Under the pieces are notes generated by a model, which saw only the letters and a list, made by a program, of their open reading frames with translations, did no database searches and was not told the DNA's origin. A DNA stretch of 9,324 bases from Bacteroidales bacterium (GTDB lineage Bacteria > Bacteroidota > Bacteroidia > Bacteroidales > Azobacteroidaceae), in contig JAJBTS010000299.1 in assembly GCA_020860885.1 (NCBI GenBank), positions 1-9,324 on the forward strand, given 5' to 3'. Made by a program: the position numbers and the translations under genes. Numbering within the stretch: the first letter of the stretch is position 1; every line of letters starts with the position of its first letter. Shown here piece after piece: positions 9,218 to 9,324 of this stretch.

Positions 9218-9324
9218 TTATTTTTTTATTTCTGCATCTATGTAATCTTTTATAAGTCTATGAACAGGGGATTGATCCATGTCTTCTTTTCGGATCTTCA
9301 AAAATAATGCATTTTCTCCGATAC
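9218..9324 (-). CDS. mutY: C-terminal end of a probable A/G-specific adenine glycosylase (partial)
   Basis: An open minus-strand frame enters from the right edge and ends with TAA at 9218–9220. It shows only the last 34 residues, including ALFLKIRKEDMDQSPVHRLI and a lysine-rich end. The pattern, a strand, then an acidic turn and a [VP]-x-R-L-I helix, fits the extreme C-terminus of MutY, which removes adenine mispaired with 8-oxoguanine. The mutY–ssb–gldE–gldD order known from Bacteroidetes supports it. No catalytic or iron-sulfur residues are inside the window, so the name rests mostly on gene order. Confidence 0.6.
   Translation of the reverse strand, partial: IGENALFLKIRKEDMDQSPVHRLIKDYIDAEIKK

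Overview
The window looks like chromosomal core sequence from an AT-rich member of the Bacteroidetes, most likely order Bacteroidales. The evidence is the Bacteroides-type dapA, the mutY–ssb–gldE–gldD gene order, the gldD/gldE pair itself (specific to the phylum), promoters of the TAnnTTTG type, near-absence of Shine-Dalgarno sequences, and a secreted protein ending in a Por/type IX-like tail. Genus is uncertain. I see no phage, transposon, CRISPR array, plasmid function or defence system.

Layout. Positions 1–2345 hold one plus-strand transcription unit: a terminator left by an upstream gene, then a 729-residue secreted protein with three ricin-like modules around an Ig-like domain, then a strong intrinsic terminator. 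Everything else is on the minus strand, so the two sides converge near 2300–2530. Reading the minus strand in its own direction (right to left): the 3' end of a probable mutY (9324–9218); a good promoter; ssb; a 17-bp perfect hairpin; then a tightly overlapping cassette gldE–gldD–ligA–DUF6913-like gene (ATGA overlap, 10-nt overlap, 2-nt gap). After a 115-bp gap with its own promoter comes dapA, directly abutting (TAA|ATG) a YkgJ-family cysteine-cluster gene that carries a one-base frameshift. Last is a tRNA-Leu(CAG) whose promoter overlaps the end of that broken gene.

How the genes fit together. ssb, ligA and mutY are DNA replication and repair functions. They share a transcription block with GldE and GldD, membrane proteins of Bacteroidetes gliding/type IX secretion. 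dapA starts the lysine/diaminopimelate pathway. The secreted 729-residue protein could be a client of the same cell-surface export machinery, but that link is inference.

I do not find a clearly new biological system. The points most worth a second look are the frameshift in the YkgJ-family gene, the long perfect hairpin between ssb and gldE, the modular architecture of the secreted protein, and the overlap coupling of a gliding lipoprotein to DNA ligase plus an uncharacterised gene.
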